Notes: a model not told the origin generated them from the letters alone. A stretch of 64,000 bases of DNA from Lachnospiraceae bacterium (GCA_016294075.1 JAEDCQ010000002.1:1-64000), one strand, 5' to 3'. Positions 18,043-27,173 are shown, numbered from the stretch's first letter. Translations and numbers: made by a program.

Positions 18043-18975
18043 ATGACAAAGAAAGAGTTTTATTTTGAATCAAAAAGCGGTACAAATAAAATCCATGCCG
18101 TAAAATGGGTCCCTGATAAAAATCCAATCTGCATCGTACAATTTGTGCATGGTATGGCAGAGTATGTAGAGCGGTATGAAGAATTTGCAGCTTTCCTGAC
18201 GGAAAAAGGAATACTGGCAGTCGGCGAGGACCATCTTGGGCACGGGAAGTCAATCGGTGATAATCCGCCGGGATATATCTGTGAGAAGGAACCGCATAAA
18301 ATTTTAGTAGAGGATGTACATACGTTAAAGGATATCATCAGAGAAGAGTATCCGGAGGTTCCGTATGTTATTTTCGGACACAGTATGGGCTCCTTTATTA
18401 CCCGCAATTTTATTCATGAATATGGTAATGAGGTGGATGGTGCAGTAATTTCGGCTACGGGCATGCAGCCTGAAGGATTGCTGAGGATAATGAAAATGCT
18501 GGTTGTTTTTCTGCAATTTTTTCAGGGCAGTCGTCACGTTAGCCGGTTTATGGATAAGCTGGCATTCGGCAGTTATTTGCAACGGGTAGAGAATTCGGTA
18601 TCGGATTTTGATTGGCTTTCTGTAAATTCTGAAAATGTACAGAATTATTTGAAAGATGAGCTGTGCGGTTTTGTTTTTACCTTAAACGGATTTAAAGCGT
18701 TGGCGGACCTGTGCCTTGGCTTATATGATTATGATAAGATAACATCTATACCGAAGGATTTACCTGTTTTCTTTATCTATGGAGATGAAGATCCGGTAGG
18801 TGATTACGGAGCAGGTGTGATGAAGGCGTATGGGTTATATGAGAGTACGGGAATGAAAAAGCTTTCCCGAAAGCTCTATCCCGGCAGACGCCATGAATTA
18901 TTAAATGAAATGAATAAAGAAGAGGTCATGCAGGATATATATGCATGGCTGAAGGAAATGGTTTTAGAGCGATAG
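18043..18975 (+). CDS. Alpha/beta hydrolase, monoacylglycerol lipase-like
   Basis: A 310-residue serine hydrolase of the Hydrolase_4 / lysophospholipase type. It shows the oxyanion segment VQFVHGMAEY, the DHLGHGKS loop, the nucleophile elbow GHSMGS, an acid residue in YGDEDPVGDYG and the catalytic histidine in GRRHELLNE. No signal peptide is seen, so it is probably cytosolic and acts on monoacylglycerols or lysophospholipids. The start ATG 18043 follows CAGGGAGA; the frame opens at TTG 18013 but without a ribosome site. It lies 30 bases after metG and is probably co-transcribed. Confidence 0.85.
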   Translation: MTKKEFYFESKSGTNKIHAVKWVPDKNPICIVQFVHGMAEYVERYEEFAAFLTEKGILAVGEDHLGHGKSIGDNPPGYICEKEPHKILVEDVHTLKDIIREEYPEVPYVIFGHSMGSFITRNFIHEYGNEVDGAVISATGMQPEGLLRIMKMLVVFLQFFQGSRHVSRFMDKLAFGSYLQRVENSVSDFDWLSVNSENVQNYLKDELCGFVFTLNGFKALADLCLGLYDYDKITSIPKDLPVFFIYGDEDPVGDYGAGVMKAYGLYESTGMKKLSRKLYPGRRHELLNEMNKEEVMQDIYAWLKEMVLER

Positions 18976-19025
18976 GCACGTCCTGTCGCTTTAAAATAAA
19001 TTTATGAAGCTGATTGGAGGAAAGT

Positions 19026-19943
19026 ATGAAGAAATTTATGATGTTGTTTACAATGCTGACCATGTTTTTTGCAATGGGATTTACGGCATATGCAAACGGT
19101 TTGGGGGAGAATGAGCAATCAGCGCAGACGGTTGTAGCATTAGGTGCCGATTTATCGGCTGAGCAAAGAGCGGAAGTCTTGGAGTTAATGGGACTGACGG
19201 AGGAGACATTGGCACAATGTACAGTGATAACCATTACAAATGATATGGAACACCGGTATTTAGATCAATATATTGATTCTTCCGTGATAGGAACGAAGTC
19301 GCTGTCCAGTGTAATTCTCAGAAAAGCGGAAGCCGGAAACGGTGTTTTGGTTACAACCAAAAATATTAATTACTGTACAACCGGTATGTATCGAAATGCT
19401 TTATTGACTGCGGGACTGGAGGATACAAATGTGTTGGTGGTCGGTCCGAGTAAAATATCCGGAACAGCAGCATTAATCGGTGCGGTAAAAGCTTATGAGC
19501 AGATATCCGGAGAGCCGGTTCCCGATAAGGTTTTGGATGCGGCAATGAATGAGCTGATTACGACAGGAGAACTTGCCGAAGGTGAAAACAGTGAGGAAAT
19601 TGAAGAATTAGTGGCTTTCATTAAAGCAAAGCTGGCAGCAGGGGAGCTAAATTCGGATGAAGATATTCAAAATGCCATTACAGAAGGTGAAAACAAATTC
19701 CAGGTAAGCCTTACAGATGAAGAAAAAGAGAAAATTTTAGCTGTCATGCATAAAATAAAGGAACTGGGACTTGATCCGGAAAAGTTATTGGATCAGGCGC
19801 AGGATCTTTATAAAAAATTCGGAGATGAATTGTTTCAAAATGCGGAGGAAGCCGTAAAGCAGACAATATCTCAAAGCGTTACCCGCTTCTTTTCAGATCT
19901 CGGAAACAGGGTAAAGGATTTTTTTATTAAGCTGTTTTCATAA
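19026..19943 (+). CDS. DUF1002 secreted protein (YpuA-like)
   Basis: A 305-residue exported protein of the DUF1002 family, which includes Bacillus YpuA; the function is unknown. A signal peptide covers about residues 1-23 with a likely cut after AYA. The conserved core includes the ALGADLSAEQR start, the TITNDMEHRYL stretch, a TTKNINYCTTGMYRNAL segment and GTAALIGAVKAYE. The C-terminal third is acidic and helical. The start ATG 19026 follows TTGGAGG. It stands alone between a hydrolase and an acetyltransferase, and context suggests no role. Confidence 0.85.
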   Translation: MKKFMMLFTMLTMFFAMGFTAYANGLGENEQSAQTVVALGADLSAEQRAEVLELMGLTEETLAQCTVITITNDMEHRYLDQYIDSSVIGTKSLSSVILRKAEAGNGVLVTTKNINYCTTGMYRNALLTAGLEDTNVLVVGPSKISGTAALIGAVKAYEQISGEPVPDKVLDAAMNELITTGELAEGENSEEIEELVAFIKAKLAAGELNSDEDIQNAITEGENKFQVSLTDEEKEKILAVMHKIKELGLDPEKLLDQAQDLYKKFGDELFQNAEEAVKQTISQSVTRFFSDLGNRVKDFFIKLFS

Positions 19944-19961
19944 ATAGAAAGGCGTATATCA

Positions 19962-20450
19962 ATGAATCATTTACCGGAGAGAGAAGAGTTCTTTCATATA
20001 CGTAAGGCACGTCCTTCAGAGTGGGATAATGCAATGGAATTGGCATTTCGGACATTTCTAAAATATGAGGGATTGGAATACGGTTCGGAAGGTATTGCTC
20101 ATTTTGCTGAATTTATTACAGATAATGTTTTAAAGGAAATGTTTTTACAAGGAAATTATCTTTTGTTTGTTGCGGTTGCCGGGGATAAAATTATCGGCAT
20201 CATTTCCCTCAGAAGCGGAAATCATATTTCTTTATTATTTGTAGATGAGCAATATCACAGAAAAGGTGTAGGAAAAGCATTGGTAAAATATCTTCAGGAA
20301 TATATGCTTTCCAATACGAAGTATGATAAATTAACGGTCCATGCAGCACCCTATGGGATTCCTTTTTATCATAAAATCGGATTTAGGGATACTTCTTTAG
20401 CGACAGAGCAGGATGGCATTATTTATACGCCAATGGAGTTTTTTTTGTGA
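19962..20450 (+). CDS. GNAT family N-acetyltransferase
   Basis: A 162-residue acetyltransferase. The acetyl-CoA binding segment reads LFVDEQYHRKGVGKALVKYL at about residues 91-110 (R/QxxGxG/A signature), followed by the VHAAPYGIPFYHKIGF C-terminal motif. The substrate cannot be inferred. It follows DUF1002 by 18 bases with an AGAAAGG ribosome site and is the last gene before a new promoter. Confidence 0.85.
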   Translation: MNHLPEREEFFHIRKARPSEWDNAMELAFRTFLKYEGLEYGSEGIAHFAEFITDNVLKEMFLQGNYLLFVAVAGDKIIGIISLRSGNHISLLFVDEQYHRKGVGKALVKYLQEYMLSNTKYDKLTVHAAPYGIPFYHKIGFRDTSLATEQDGIIYTPMEFFL

Positions 20451-20509
20451 GAAATTCAGATAAATGATAAATTAACCGCCAAAAATGTGATTATTTTTCG
20501 TAAAATTAT

Positions 20510-20538
20510 TTGCGTTTTTGGTCAAAAAGTACTATAAT
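20510..20538 (+). promoter_or_regulatory. SigA-type promoter of the yesL-GGDEF operon
   Basis: A -35-like TTGCGT (20510-20515) and a perfect -10 TATAAT (20533-20538) are spaced by 17 bases. Short A/T-rich inverted segments (CCAAAAA near 20479 and TTTTTGG ending near 20521) flank the -35 region and could be an operator. Confidence 0.6.
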
Positions 20539-20565
20539 TTCAATAGTTGAGTAAAGGGTAATGAA

Positions 20566-21231
20566 ATGGGTGAGTTATTTAATTTAGATAATCCGGTATG
20601 GTCCTTTATGGGAAAAGTAGCAGATTTAATTATCTTAAATATTCTGGCAGTAATCTGCTCACTTCCGATTTTTACAATAGGCGCATCATGGACGGCTTTG
20701 TACTTTGTGACAATCCGTATGGTCAGAAAGGAAGAAAGCTACATTGTAAAAGATTTCTTCCGCTCTTTTAAAGAGAATTTTAAGCAGGCAACCACAATTT
20801 GGTTGATAGTTTTGGTAATGTCAGCGGTGCTTGCGGGAGATATTATTATCTGCAGGATGCTGCCGGACCAGATTCCGCAGATAATTTCATTGGCCATAGC
20901 AGTTCTGGCGTTTTGGGCGTTTGGTACGATAGTTTATATTTTCCCTGTTTTATCAAGATTTCAGAATACTATTAAAAATACGATTAGGAATGCATTTTTG
21001 ATTTCGGTTCTTAATATTCCGTATACGATTCTAATTATGGTTTTGATAGTGTTGCCGTTAGTTTTAGCGTTTTTTGTATATCAGGCAGCTCCGTTTGTAA
21101 TTGCCATGGGTTTTTCCTTACCTGCATATATTGCAAGTATTATGCTGGTTCGTATTTTCCGCAAACTGGAACCTGCCGAAGAATCCGGGGCAGAAAATGA
21201 GGAAGTAATTGAAGAAGATTTGGGTATTTAA
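20566..21231 (+). CDS. YesL family membrane protein (DUF624)
   Basis: A 221-residue integral membrane protein with about five hydrophobic segments. The conserved N-terminus (LFNLDNPVWSFMGKVADL, then NILAVICSLPIFTIGASWTALYF) is the DUF624/YesL signature. These proteins often lie beside sugar transporters or YesM/YesN regulators; their role is unknown. Here the partner is a diguanylate cyclase gene 19 bases downstream. The C-terminus is acidic and cytosolic. Confidence 0.85.
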   Translation: MGELFNLDNPVWSFMGKVADLIILNILAVICSLPIFTIGASWTALYFVTIRMVRKEESYIVKDFFRSFKENFKQATTIWLIVLVMSAVLAGDIIICRMLPDQIPQIISLAIAVLAFWAFGTIVYIFPVLSRFQNTIKNTIRNAFLISVLNIPYTILIMVLIVLPLVLAFFVYQAAPFVIAMGFSLPAYIASIMLVRIFRKLEPAEESGAENEEVIEEDLGI

Positions 21232-21250
21232 GTAATTGGTGGAGACTTGG

Positions 21251-22813
21251 ATGGGAGAGAAAAGAAAAAAGGTTTCAAATGAACCAACTGAAGCTTCTCG
21301 CAAGCAGATGCTGTTACAATACGGACTTCCGGTAGTTCTTTTTGTAATTGTGTTAGTGATTATTATATCGAATTACTTTGCCATTAGCAGAAACGATGCC
21401 AATGAAGACGTGGAGGAACATCTTATTCTGCAGTGTATGGATAATGCCGGCAACATTTATAAAATTATGTCTGCTTCCATTGCTTCGGCCAGCACAGTAG
21501 CGGCTATTATGGGCAATGAGGAGAACTGCACGCCTAAGGATATTATCACATATGCTAAAGAGTTAAGCAGAACGCAGGAAGATTGTTATATGGTCATTAT
21601 TGCAGACAATCAGGGAGATGGCTTTAGCAGTGAGGGAGAAAAGATAGATATCTCAGACAGAGATTATTTTACGGTATCAAGAAGTCAGCGTTATTGTATG
21701 ACGCAGGATGATGGTGTATTTAACCGGAAAGCATATGTTTTTGCAGTTCCCTATTATCAGCATAATATCAGTGTCGGTAATATTTATTTGTTTATTTCAG
21801 AGGATAAGCTTACGGAGCTGTTGCCACTTTATGTTTATGATATGAAGTCCTCGTATGCAATCTGCGATTCCAAAGGAAATCTGTTAGCATCCTATGGCCA
21901 GCAGACAAAATTATTTGAAAATGACCAATATATTGAGAATCTGCGCGGCGCTTTATTAAATGATATGTCATTTGCCCGTATTACAAACAGAATGAGTAAG
22001 CAGGTGAAGTTTGTATACGATGTCCGGATTGAAGAGGAAGAAAAAACGGTAGTTAATATACCTCTGGGTATCAGTGACTGGCAGTATTTAACGGTTTTGA
22101 ATCGGAATTATGTTGACAGACTGGTTGCAAACGAGTGGCAAAATATACGGGTGATGACAATCAGACTTGGCGTTGTTGTATTGATATTTGGAATTGTGAT
22201 AGCAGTAATCGTTGTGATTAACCGTCTTCACTTTAACCAGCAGAGTAAAGAGCTTGCGGATAAAGCAGATACGGATTTGCTTACCGAGCTCAATAATAAA
22301 ATTGCAACTGAGCGTAAGATTCAGGAGTACATAGAAGAGAATCCGGACTCGCAGTGTCTGTTTTTCCTGTTTGATATTGATAATTTCAAAAAAATTAATG
22401 ATACATTGGGTCATGCGTTCGGAGATGAGGTACTCCGTTCATTGGGACAACAGCTTAGAAATGAATTCCGTGTCAGTGACATTATTGGACGAACCGGTGG
22501 GGATGAGTTTATTCTCTTCCTGAAAAATATGAATTCTGATGAAACATTGGAAAAAGAGGCAAAGCGCTTTGCTGATTTCTTCCATCATTTTAAAGCGGGC
22601 GAGTATGTGAAATATTCTGCTACCGCAAGTATCGGAGCGGCGGTATATCCGAGAGATGCAAAGGATTACCATGGACTCTATAAAGCAGCGGACAGCGCGT
22701 TGTATGAAGGGAAAAGACGTGGTAAAAATCGTCTTGTATTCTACAATAAAGAATTAGAAGAAGTAAATCCCAATAAGAAGAAAGAAACTCCTATTGAAAG
22801 TGACATGCGTTAA
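21251..22813 (+). CDS. Membrane-bound diguanylate cyclase (sensor + GGDEF)
   Basis: A 520-residue signalling protein. A membrane segment at about residues 25-42 precedes an extracytoplasmic sensor region (about 45-300, PDC/Cache-like), then a second membrane segment at about 302-325 and a GGDEF domain from about 340. The active site reads GGDEF, and the RVSD motif five residues before it is an intact inhibitory I-site, so the enzyme should make cyclic di-GMP with product inhibition. No EAL domain is fused. I chose ATG 21251 after GGTGGAG. The stop lies inside the terminator stem. Confidence 0.92.
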   Translation: MGEKRKKVSNEPTEASRKQMLLQYGLPVVLFVIVLVIIISNYFAISRNDANEDVEEHLILQCMDNAGNIYKIMSASIASASTVAAIMGNEENCTPKDIITYAKELSRTQEDCYMVIIADNQGDGFSSEGEKIDISDRDYFTVSRSQRYCMTQDDGVFNRKAYVFAVPYYQHNISVGNIYLFISEDKLTELLPLYVYDMKSSYAICDSKGNLLASYGQQTKLFENDQYIENLRGALLNDMSFARITNRMSKQVKFVYDVRIEEEEKTVVNIPLGISDWQYLTVLNRNYVDRLVANEWQNIRVMTIRLGVVVLIFGIVIAVIVVINRLHFNQQSKELADKADTDLLTELNNKIATERKIQEYIEENPDSQCLFFLFDIDNFKKINDTLGHAFGDEVLRSLGQQLRNEFRVSDIIGRTGGDEFILFLKNMNSDETLEKEAKRFADFFHHFKAGEYVKYSATASIGAAVYPRDAKDYHGLYKAADSALYEGKRRGKNRLVFYNKELEEVNPNKKKETPIESDMR

Positions 22814-22829
22814 GTATGTCACTTTTTTT
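22799..22829 (+). terminator. Rho-independent terminator after the GGDEF gene
   Basis: Perfect 8-bp stem AGTGACAT/ATGTCACT (22799-22806 with 22816-22823) followed by a run of T. The stem starts inside the last codons of the cyclase gene. Confidence 0.85.
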
Positions 22830-22952
22830 GGAATAGATGAACGAAAAATGTAAATGTATGATATACAAAATGCATAAAGCAAAAAGAGAAACAGCGACAG
22901 ATTGAACAAGTTTAAATTTCGACAAACGCAGAACAAGCATTTTTAACAAGGA

Positions 22953-22984
22953 TTGAAAAAATATTTGTGAAAATGTGGTATAGA
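22953..22984 (+). promoter_or_regulatory. Possible promoter of msmK
   Basis: An extended -10 (TG-G-TATAGA, 22976-22984) lies 20 bases after a TTGAAA box (22953-22958). The spacing is too wide for a standard promoter, so the -35 may not be used. The gene behind it is isolated between two terminators and must have a promoter in this 245-base gap. Confidence 0.35.
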
Positions 22985-23058
22985 AAATAAACGGCGGATT
23001 CGGTATACTTACATCATGAAATTCGGTAAGTTCCGGATAAATTTAGGAGGATTTGATA

Positions 23059-24168
23059 ATGGCAAGTTTATCATTAAAGAACATTTGTAAAAGATATCCT
23101 AACGGCTTTGAGGCAGTTAAGGATTTCAATCTTGAAATTGCAGATAAGGAATTCATCATTTTCGTAGGACCTTCAGGATGTGGTAAATCTACTACACTTC
23201 GTATGATTGCCGGTTTGGAGGATATTACTTCCGGTGAATTAAAGATTGGTGACAGAGTGGTTAACGATGTAGAACCTAAGGATAGAGATATCGCTATGGT
23301 ATTCCAGAATTATGCGTTATATCCGCATATGACGGTTTATGATAACATGGCATTCGGTCTTAAGTTAAGAAAAGTTCCGAAGGACGAAATTGATAAGATG
23401 GTTAAAGAAGCAGCTAAGATTCTTGACCTCTCCGCTTTACTTGACCGTAAGCCGAAGGCTTTATCAGGTGGACAGAGACAGCGTGTTGCTATGGGTCGTG
23501 CTATCGTTCGTAACCCTAAGGTATTCTTAATGGATGAGCCTTTATCCAATCTGGATGCAAAGCTTCGTGTACAGATGCGTATCGAAATTGCTAAATTACA
23601 TCAGAGATTAGGTACTACCATTATTTACGTTACACATGACCAGACAGAAGCTATGACACTTGGTACAAGAATCGTTGTTATGAAAGACGGTGTTATTCAG
23701 CAGGTAGATACTCCTCAGAATTTATATGAGAAGCCACAGAACTTATTCGTAGCAGGTTTCATGGGCTCCCCTCAGATGAACTTCTTAGATGCAACTGTCG
23801 AAGTTAAGGGTGAAGATGTAAGCTTAGCAGTAGCCGGACATTCTATTCCGCTTCCTCCTGCAAAAGCTAAGAAATTAATTGAAGGCAGTTATGCAGGAAA
23901 GACTGTAACATTTGGTATTCGTCCTGAGGATGTATATGATTCAGAAATGTTTATCGAAACAGCTAAATGTGTATTCGAATCTAAGATTAAGGTTTACGAA
24001 TTGCTTGGCGCAGAAGTTTACTTATACTTTGATTTGGAAGAGTTCCCTATCACAGCAAGAGTAGATTCCCGTACAACAGCGAGACCTGGCGATACAGTAA
24101 AATTTGCTTTTGATGTTGAAAAGATTCATATCTTCGATAAGGAAACAGAGCAGATTATTACAAACTAA
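23059..24168 (+). CDS. msmK: Sugar ABC transporter ATP-binding protein (MsmK/UgpC type)
   Basis: A 369-residue ATPase of the MalK family, with Walker A GPSGCGKST, signature LSGGQRQR, Walker B VFLMDEPLSNLD and the switch THDQTEAMTLG. A C-terminal regulatory TOBE/OB region (about residues 235-369) follows, with GSPQMNFLD and GIRPEDV segments. It stands alone between terminators with no permease or binding protein nearby, so it is probably the shared ATPase energising several carbohydrate importers, as MsmK does in streptococci. Codon use is strongly biased (for example frequent CGT and AAG), suggesting high expression. The start ATG 23059 follows TAGGAGG. Confidence 0.93.
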   Translation: MASLSLKNICKRYPNGFEAVKDFNLEIADKEFIIFVGPSGCGKSTTLRMIAGLEDITSGELKIGDRVVNDVEPKDRDIAMVFQNYALYPHMTVYDNMAFGLKLRKVPKDEIDKMVKEAAKILDLSALLDRKPKALSGGQRQRVAMGRAIVRNPKVFLMDEPLSNLDAKLRVQMRIEIAKLHQRLGTTIIYVTHDQTEAMTLGTRIVVMKDGVIQQVDTPQNLYEKPQNLFVAGFMGSPQMNFLDATVEVKGEDVSLAVAGHSIPLPPAKAKKLIEGSYAGKTVTFGIRPEDVYDSEMFIETAKCVFESKIKVYELLGAEVYLYFDLEEFPITARVDSRTTARPGDTVKFAFDVEKIHIFDKETEQIITN

Positions 24169-24180
24169 ACAGTAAATATA

Positions 24181-24230
24181 AAGGGCTGTCGCACTAGCTA
24201 AGTTTTTTAGCCGGGCGGTAGCCCTTTTTT
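24181..24230 (+). terminator. Rho-independent terminator after msmK
   Basis: AGGGCT with CGC pairs with GCGG...AGCCCT across a two-base mismatch (24182-24192 with about 24215-24224), enclosing a long loop, followed by six T. Confidence 0.75.
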
Positions 24231-24354
24231 AGTAACTTATTTTCCGACCGCAACGGATAAATGATTACTTTTTAAAAATCTGTTTCTGTGATAGAATAAT
24301 GCTGTTATATTTAAACAGATGAACTATAAAGAATAAAGATGCGAAAGGGAGAAT

Positions 24355-25440
24355 ATGATTTCAAATCAAGTTATTCAGACAAATATAGAAGAATTAAAGG
24401 GGATTACAAAGGTTGATTTTCTGGTATATGACATAGATTGCAATTGTATTGCATCTACTATGCAGGATGCGCTTTTTGAAGACTCCATAATTGATACTTT
24501 TATTGAATCACATGCGGACAGCCAGATTGTTTCCGGCTGCCATTTCCTTAAAATTATTGATGAAGGCGAATTGGCATATGTATTAATAGCAAAAGGATTT
24601 GGCGAAGATGTATATATGGTAGGAAAGATTGCAGTCTGCCAGATTCAGAATCTGATTATAGCGTATAAAGAGAGATTTGACAGAAGTAGCTTCTTTCAGA
24701 ACTTATTATTGGACAATCTTCTGTTGGTGGACATTCATAACCGGGCAACAAAATTACATATTGAAACGGAAAAGAAGCGGCTTGTTTATCTGATAGAGAC
24801 ACGCAATGATAAGGAAAATATTGCGGAAGAGCTTTTAAAGAGTATGTTTGTACCACAGTCCGGAGATTATATTGTCTCAATCGATGAGCACAGTATTGTT
24901 TTAATTAAAGAGCTGAGTAATGGTGCAGGAAAAGAAGAAATGGAAGGAATTGCCAACACAATTGTGGATATGTTTAATATGGAAGCGATGTTAAGTGTAC
25001 GTGTGGCATACGGTATTCCGGTAAATGAGTTAAAGGATGTTTCCAAATCTTATAAAGAAGCAAAGATGGCATTGGAAGTTGGAAATATATTTTATAATTA
25101 TAAGCGTATTATTTCATACGATATGCTGGGAATCGGAAGATTGATTTATCAACTGCCTCAAAATTTATGCCGCATTTTCATTAAAGAAATTTACGGGGAT
25201 ACTTCGCCGGATGAAATTGATGAGGAAATCCTGACAACAATAAATAAATTCCTTGAGAATAATTTAAATGTATCTGAAACTTCACGGCAGCTATACATTC
25301 ACCGGAATACTCTGGTTTACCGAATTGAAAAACTGCAAAAAGCGATAGGCCTGGATATGAGGGTATTTGATGATGCGTTAACCTTTAAAATTGCACTTAT
25401 GGTAATTGAATATTTACGCTATCTTGAAAAAAATGAGTAA
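24355..25440 (+). CDS. CdaR/PucR-like transcriptional regulator, copy 1
   Basis: A 361-residue regulator. The N-terminal 130 residues resemble the sugar-diacid recognition domain of CdaR (VYDIDCNCIAST, FLKIIDEGELAYVLIA), a central GGDEF-like region contains the SYKEAKMAL stretch, and the C-terminal 60 residues form the HTH_30 domain (NLNVSETSRQLYIHRNTLVYRIEKL). A close paralogue starts at 38672 with the same MISNQ start and nearly the same length. The inducer is unknown. It has its own start site after GAAAGGGAGA and lies downstream of the msmK terminator. Confidence 0.85.
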   Translation: MISNQVIQTNIEELKGITKVDFLVYDIDCNCIASTMQDALFEDSIIDTFIESHADSQIVSGCHFLKIIDEGELAYVLIAKGFGEDVYMVGKIAVCQIQNLIIAYKERFDRSSFFQNLLLDNLLLVDIHNRATKLHIETEKKRLVYLIETRNDKENIAEELLKSMFVPQSGDYIVSIDEHSIVLIKELSNGAGKEEMEGIANTIVDMFNMEAMLSVRVAYGIPVNELKDVSKSYKEAKMALEVGNIFYNYKRIISYDMLGIGRLIYQLPQNLCRIFIKEIYGDTSPDEIDEEILTTINKFLENNLNVSETSRQLYIHRNTLVYRIEKLQKAIGLDMRVFDDALTFKIALMVIEYLRYLEKNE

Positions 25441-25513
25441 AGTAATTGCATAAAATGCCGGGCAACAGAATATATTGTCCCATATATGTATTGGTGAATG
25501 ATGGGAGATTGAT

Positions 25514-26323
25514 ATGGCATATAAACGGCAGATTGCATATATGGATTTGGTTGAAAACGGAAAAAAGAAAAGAAATGCAGGATTCTGTAAATGGGAGCAG
25601 CGAATAGACGGACATGTGCTTTTTATCTCTATTCATGGGCTGCCTGAGAATGTTTCTAAGGAAGTCGGCGTCTATTCTAAATCAGGAGACTGTTTCGGAA
25701 AGCTGAATATTAGAAAAGGAAGAGCCGAGCAAAAATATCTTCTGCAAAGCAGTGGACAAGATATGATATATGCTCCGGTACGGATACGGATTCCGATTGG
25801 ACAAGAACAGGAGATCGTTGGAGAATTTCCTGTGGAGGAAGGCATAGACCTGGCAGAAAAAAAAGCAGGAGTTGAACAGAAGCCTGAACCGGAAATTGAA
25901 ATACAGGCAAAGCCTGAGTCGGGAGTCGAATTAGAAATAGAACCGGAAATCATACAGGAGCCGGTAGTTAGAAAGCTTCCCCAAACACTTTCTGAATGGC
26001 TGGAGACCTCCTGCGAGAAATTTCGTCCTTTCGGGACGAAAACAGAATATTACCGCATTGCTCTGGAGGATATTTATCATTTAAAGGAAGAATATCATGT
26101 ATTGCGGAATAATCAATTTTTGTTACATGGATATTATAACTATCATTACCTTATTCTTGGGAAAAAGGATGGGAAAGAGACGGGATACTGGCTTGGAGTT
26201 CCGGGAATTTATCACGAGAGAGAAAAAATGGCTGCAAGAATGTACGGCTTTGAAAAGTTTGAGGGCTCCATACCCAAATATGGAGTAGGAGATTTGGGCT
26301 ATTATCTGATTTCGGCAGGATGA
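25514..26323 (+). CDS. Hypothetical protein with acidic Pro/Glu linker (DUF6128-like)
   Basis: A 269-residue protein I cannot assign with certainty; it resembles Lachnospiraceae proteins grouped under DUF6128. The N-terminal 100 residues look like a small beta domain (RIDGHVLFISIHGLP, FGKLNIRKG). Residues about 120-155 are an acidic linker rich in Glu-Pro pairs. The C-terminal 110 residues are aromatic rich (YYRIALEDIYHLKEEYHVL, HGYYNYHYLILG, YWLGVPGIYHEREKMAARM) and include a pattern shared by its relatives. There is no signal peptide or membrane segment. Its stop overlaps the tadA start (ATGA), implying coupling. Confidence 0.6.
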   Translation: MAYKRQIAYMDLVENGKKKRNAGFCKWEQRIDGHVLFISIHGLPENVSKEVGVYSKSGDCFGKLNIRKGRAEQKYLLQSSGQDMIYAPVRIRIPIGQEQEIVGEFPVEEGIDLAEKKAGVEQKPEPEIEIQAKPESGVELEIEPEIIQEPVVRKLPQTLSEWLETSCEKFRPFGTKTEYYRIALEDIYHLKEEYHVLRNNQFLLHGYYNYHYLILGKKDGKETGYWLGVPGIYHEREKMAARMYGFEKFEGSIPKYGVGDLGYYLISAG

Positions 26324-26856
26324 AGGCTAATATTACAGGAAGCAATAGGTTTAAAATGGATATACAGGAAAAATATATGCGACAGGCTATAAGCCTTGCA
26401 AAAAAAGCGGCATCCATCGGTGAAGTGCCGATTGGCTGTGTAATTGAATATGAAGGGAAGGTTATCGGACGAGGTTACAACCGGCGCAAAACCGATAAAA
26501 GCACATTGTCGCATGCGGAAATAACAGCAATTAAGAAAGCATGTAAAAAAATAGGAGATTGGCGTTTAGAAGATTGTACCCTATATGTAACACTTGAGCC
26601 GTGTCAGATGTGTGCCGGAGCAATTGTGCAGGCACGTGTGAAAAAAGTTGTAATCGGCTGTATGAATCCTAAGGCCGGATGTGCAGGTTCTATTTTGAAT
26701 ATTCTGCAAATGCCACAGTTTAATCATCAGGTGGAGACTGTGTATGGCGTATTGGAAGAAGAATGCTCCGCAATGCTGACGGAATTTTTTAAATCCCTGC
26801 GTAAAAGGTTAAAAACTGCAAAAGAAGAAATGGCTTCGGAAAATCAGGAGTTATGA
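26320..26856 (+). CDS. tadA: tRNA-specific adenosine deaminase TadA
   Basis: A 178-residue zinc deaminase that converts A34 to inosine in tRNA-Arg(ACG). The catalytic motif SHAEITAI (zinc histidine and proton-shuttling glutamate) and the zinc PCQMCAG motif are intact, as is the GCMNPKAGCAGS stretch. Two starts are possible: ATG 26320, coupled through ATGA to the upstream gene, or ATG 26356, which fits the usual family N-terminus better (MDIQEKYMRQAI). It is followed by the SRP RNA promoter. Confidence 0.93.
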   Translation: MKANITGSNRFKMDIQEKYMRQAISLAKKAASIGEVPIGCVIEYEGKVIGRGYNRRKTDKSTLSHAEITAIKKACKKIGDWRLEDCTLYVTLEPCQMCAGAIVQARVKKVVIGCMNPKAGCAGSILNILQMPQFNHQVETVYGVLEEECSAMLTEFFKSLRKRLKTAKEEMASENQEL

Positions 26857-26863
26857 TTACGGT

Positions 26864-26892
26864 TTGACAAGTAGTTTAAAAGTCAGTATACT
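26864..26892 (+). promoter_or_regulatory. Strong SigA promoter of SRP RNA
   Basis: Perfect -35 TTGACA (26864-26869) and -10 TATACT (26887-26892) spaced by exactly 17 bases. Transcription would start near 26899. It is the best promoter match in the window, as expected for a stable RNA. Confidence 0.85.
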
Positions 26893-26899
26893 AAGCAAT

Positions 26900-27117
26900 T
26901 GAGACAAGAAAACTGCAATCCTGTACGGATGGGAGCTTATATAGCTGCCCTTTGTAAGTGGCGTTGAAGTTTGGGTCTTACGCAATAGGAATCTACGAAT
27001 CTGGTCAGGGCAGGAATGCAGCAGCCATAAGAAGAATCTCCTATGTGCCGTAAGGGTGCCTGGCGGAGTTAACTGCAAAGGTAACGTATATAAGTTCCCC
27101 TGCGTGCAGGATTTTTT
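26900..27117 (+). ncRNA. ffs: Signal recognition particle RNA (4.5S/6S-like)
   Basis: RNA partner of Ffh in co-translational membrane targeting. The conserved apical domain is clear: GTCAGG followed by a GGAA-type tetraloop region and AGCAGCC at about 27004-27027. The ends pair: GGAGCTTATATA near 26930 with TATATAAGTTCC near 27087-27098 (one G-T), and CCTGTACG near 26924 with CGTGCAGG at 27103-27110. A T6 run at 27112-27117 ends it. The exact 5' end is inferred from the promoter. Confidence 0.9.
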
Positions 27118-27173
27118 AACTTATGAGAAAGATAAGGAAGACATAGAACCCGGTGTGGAGAATGAGAGGGAAT

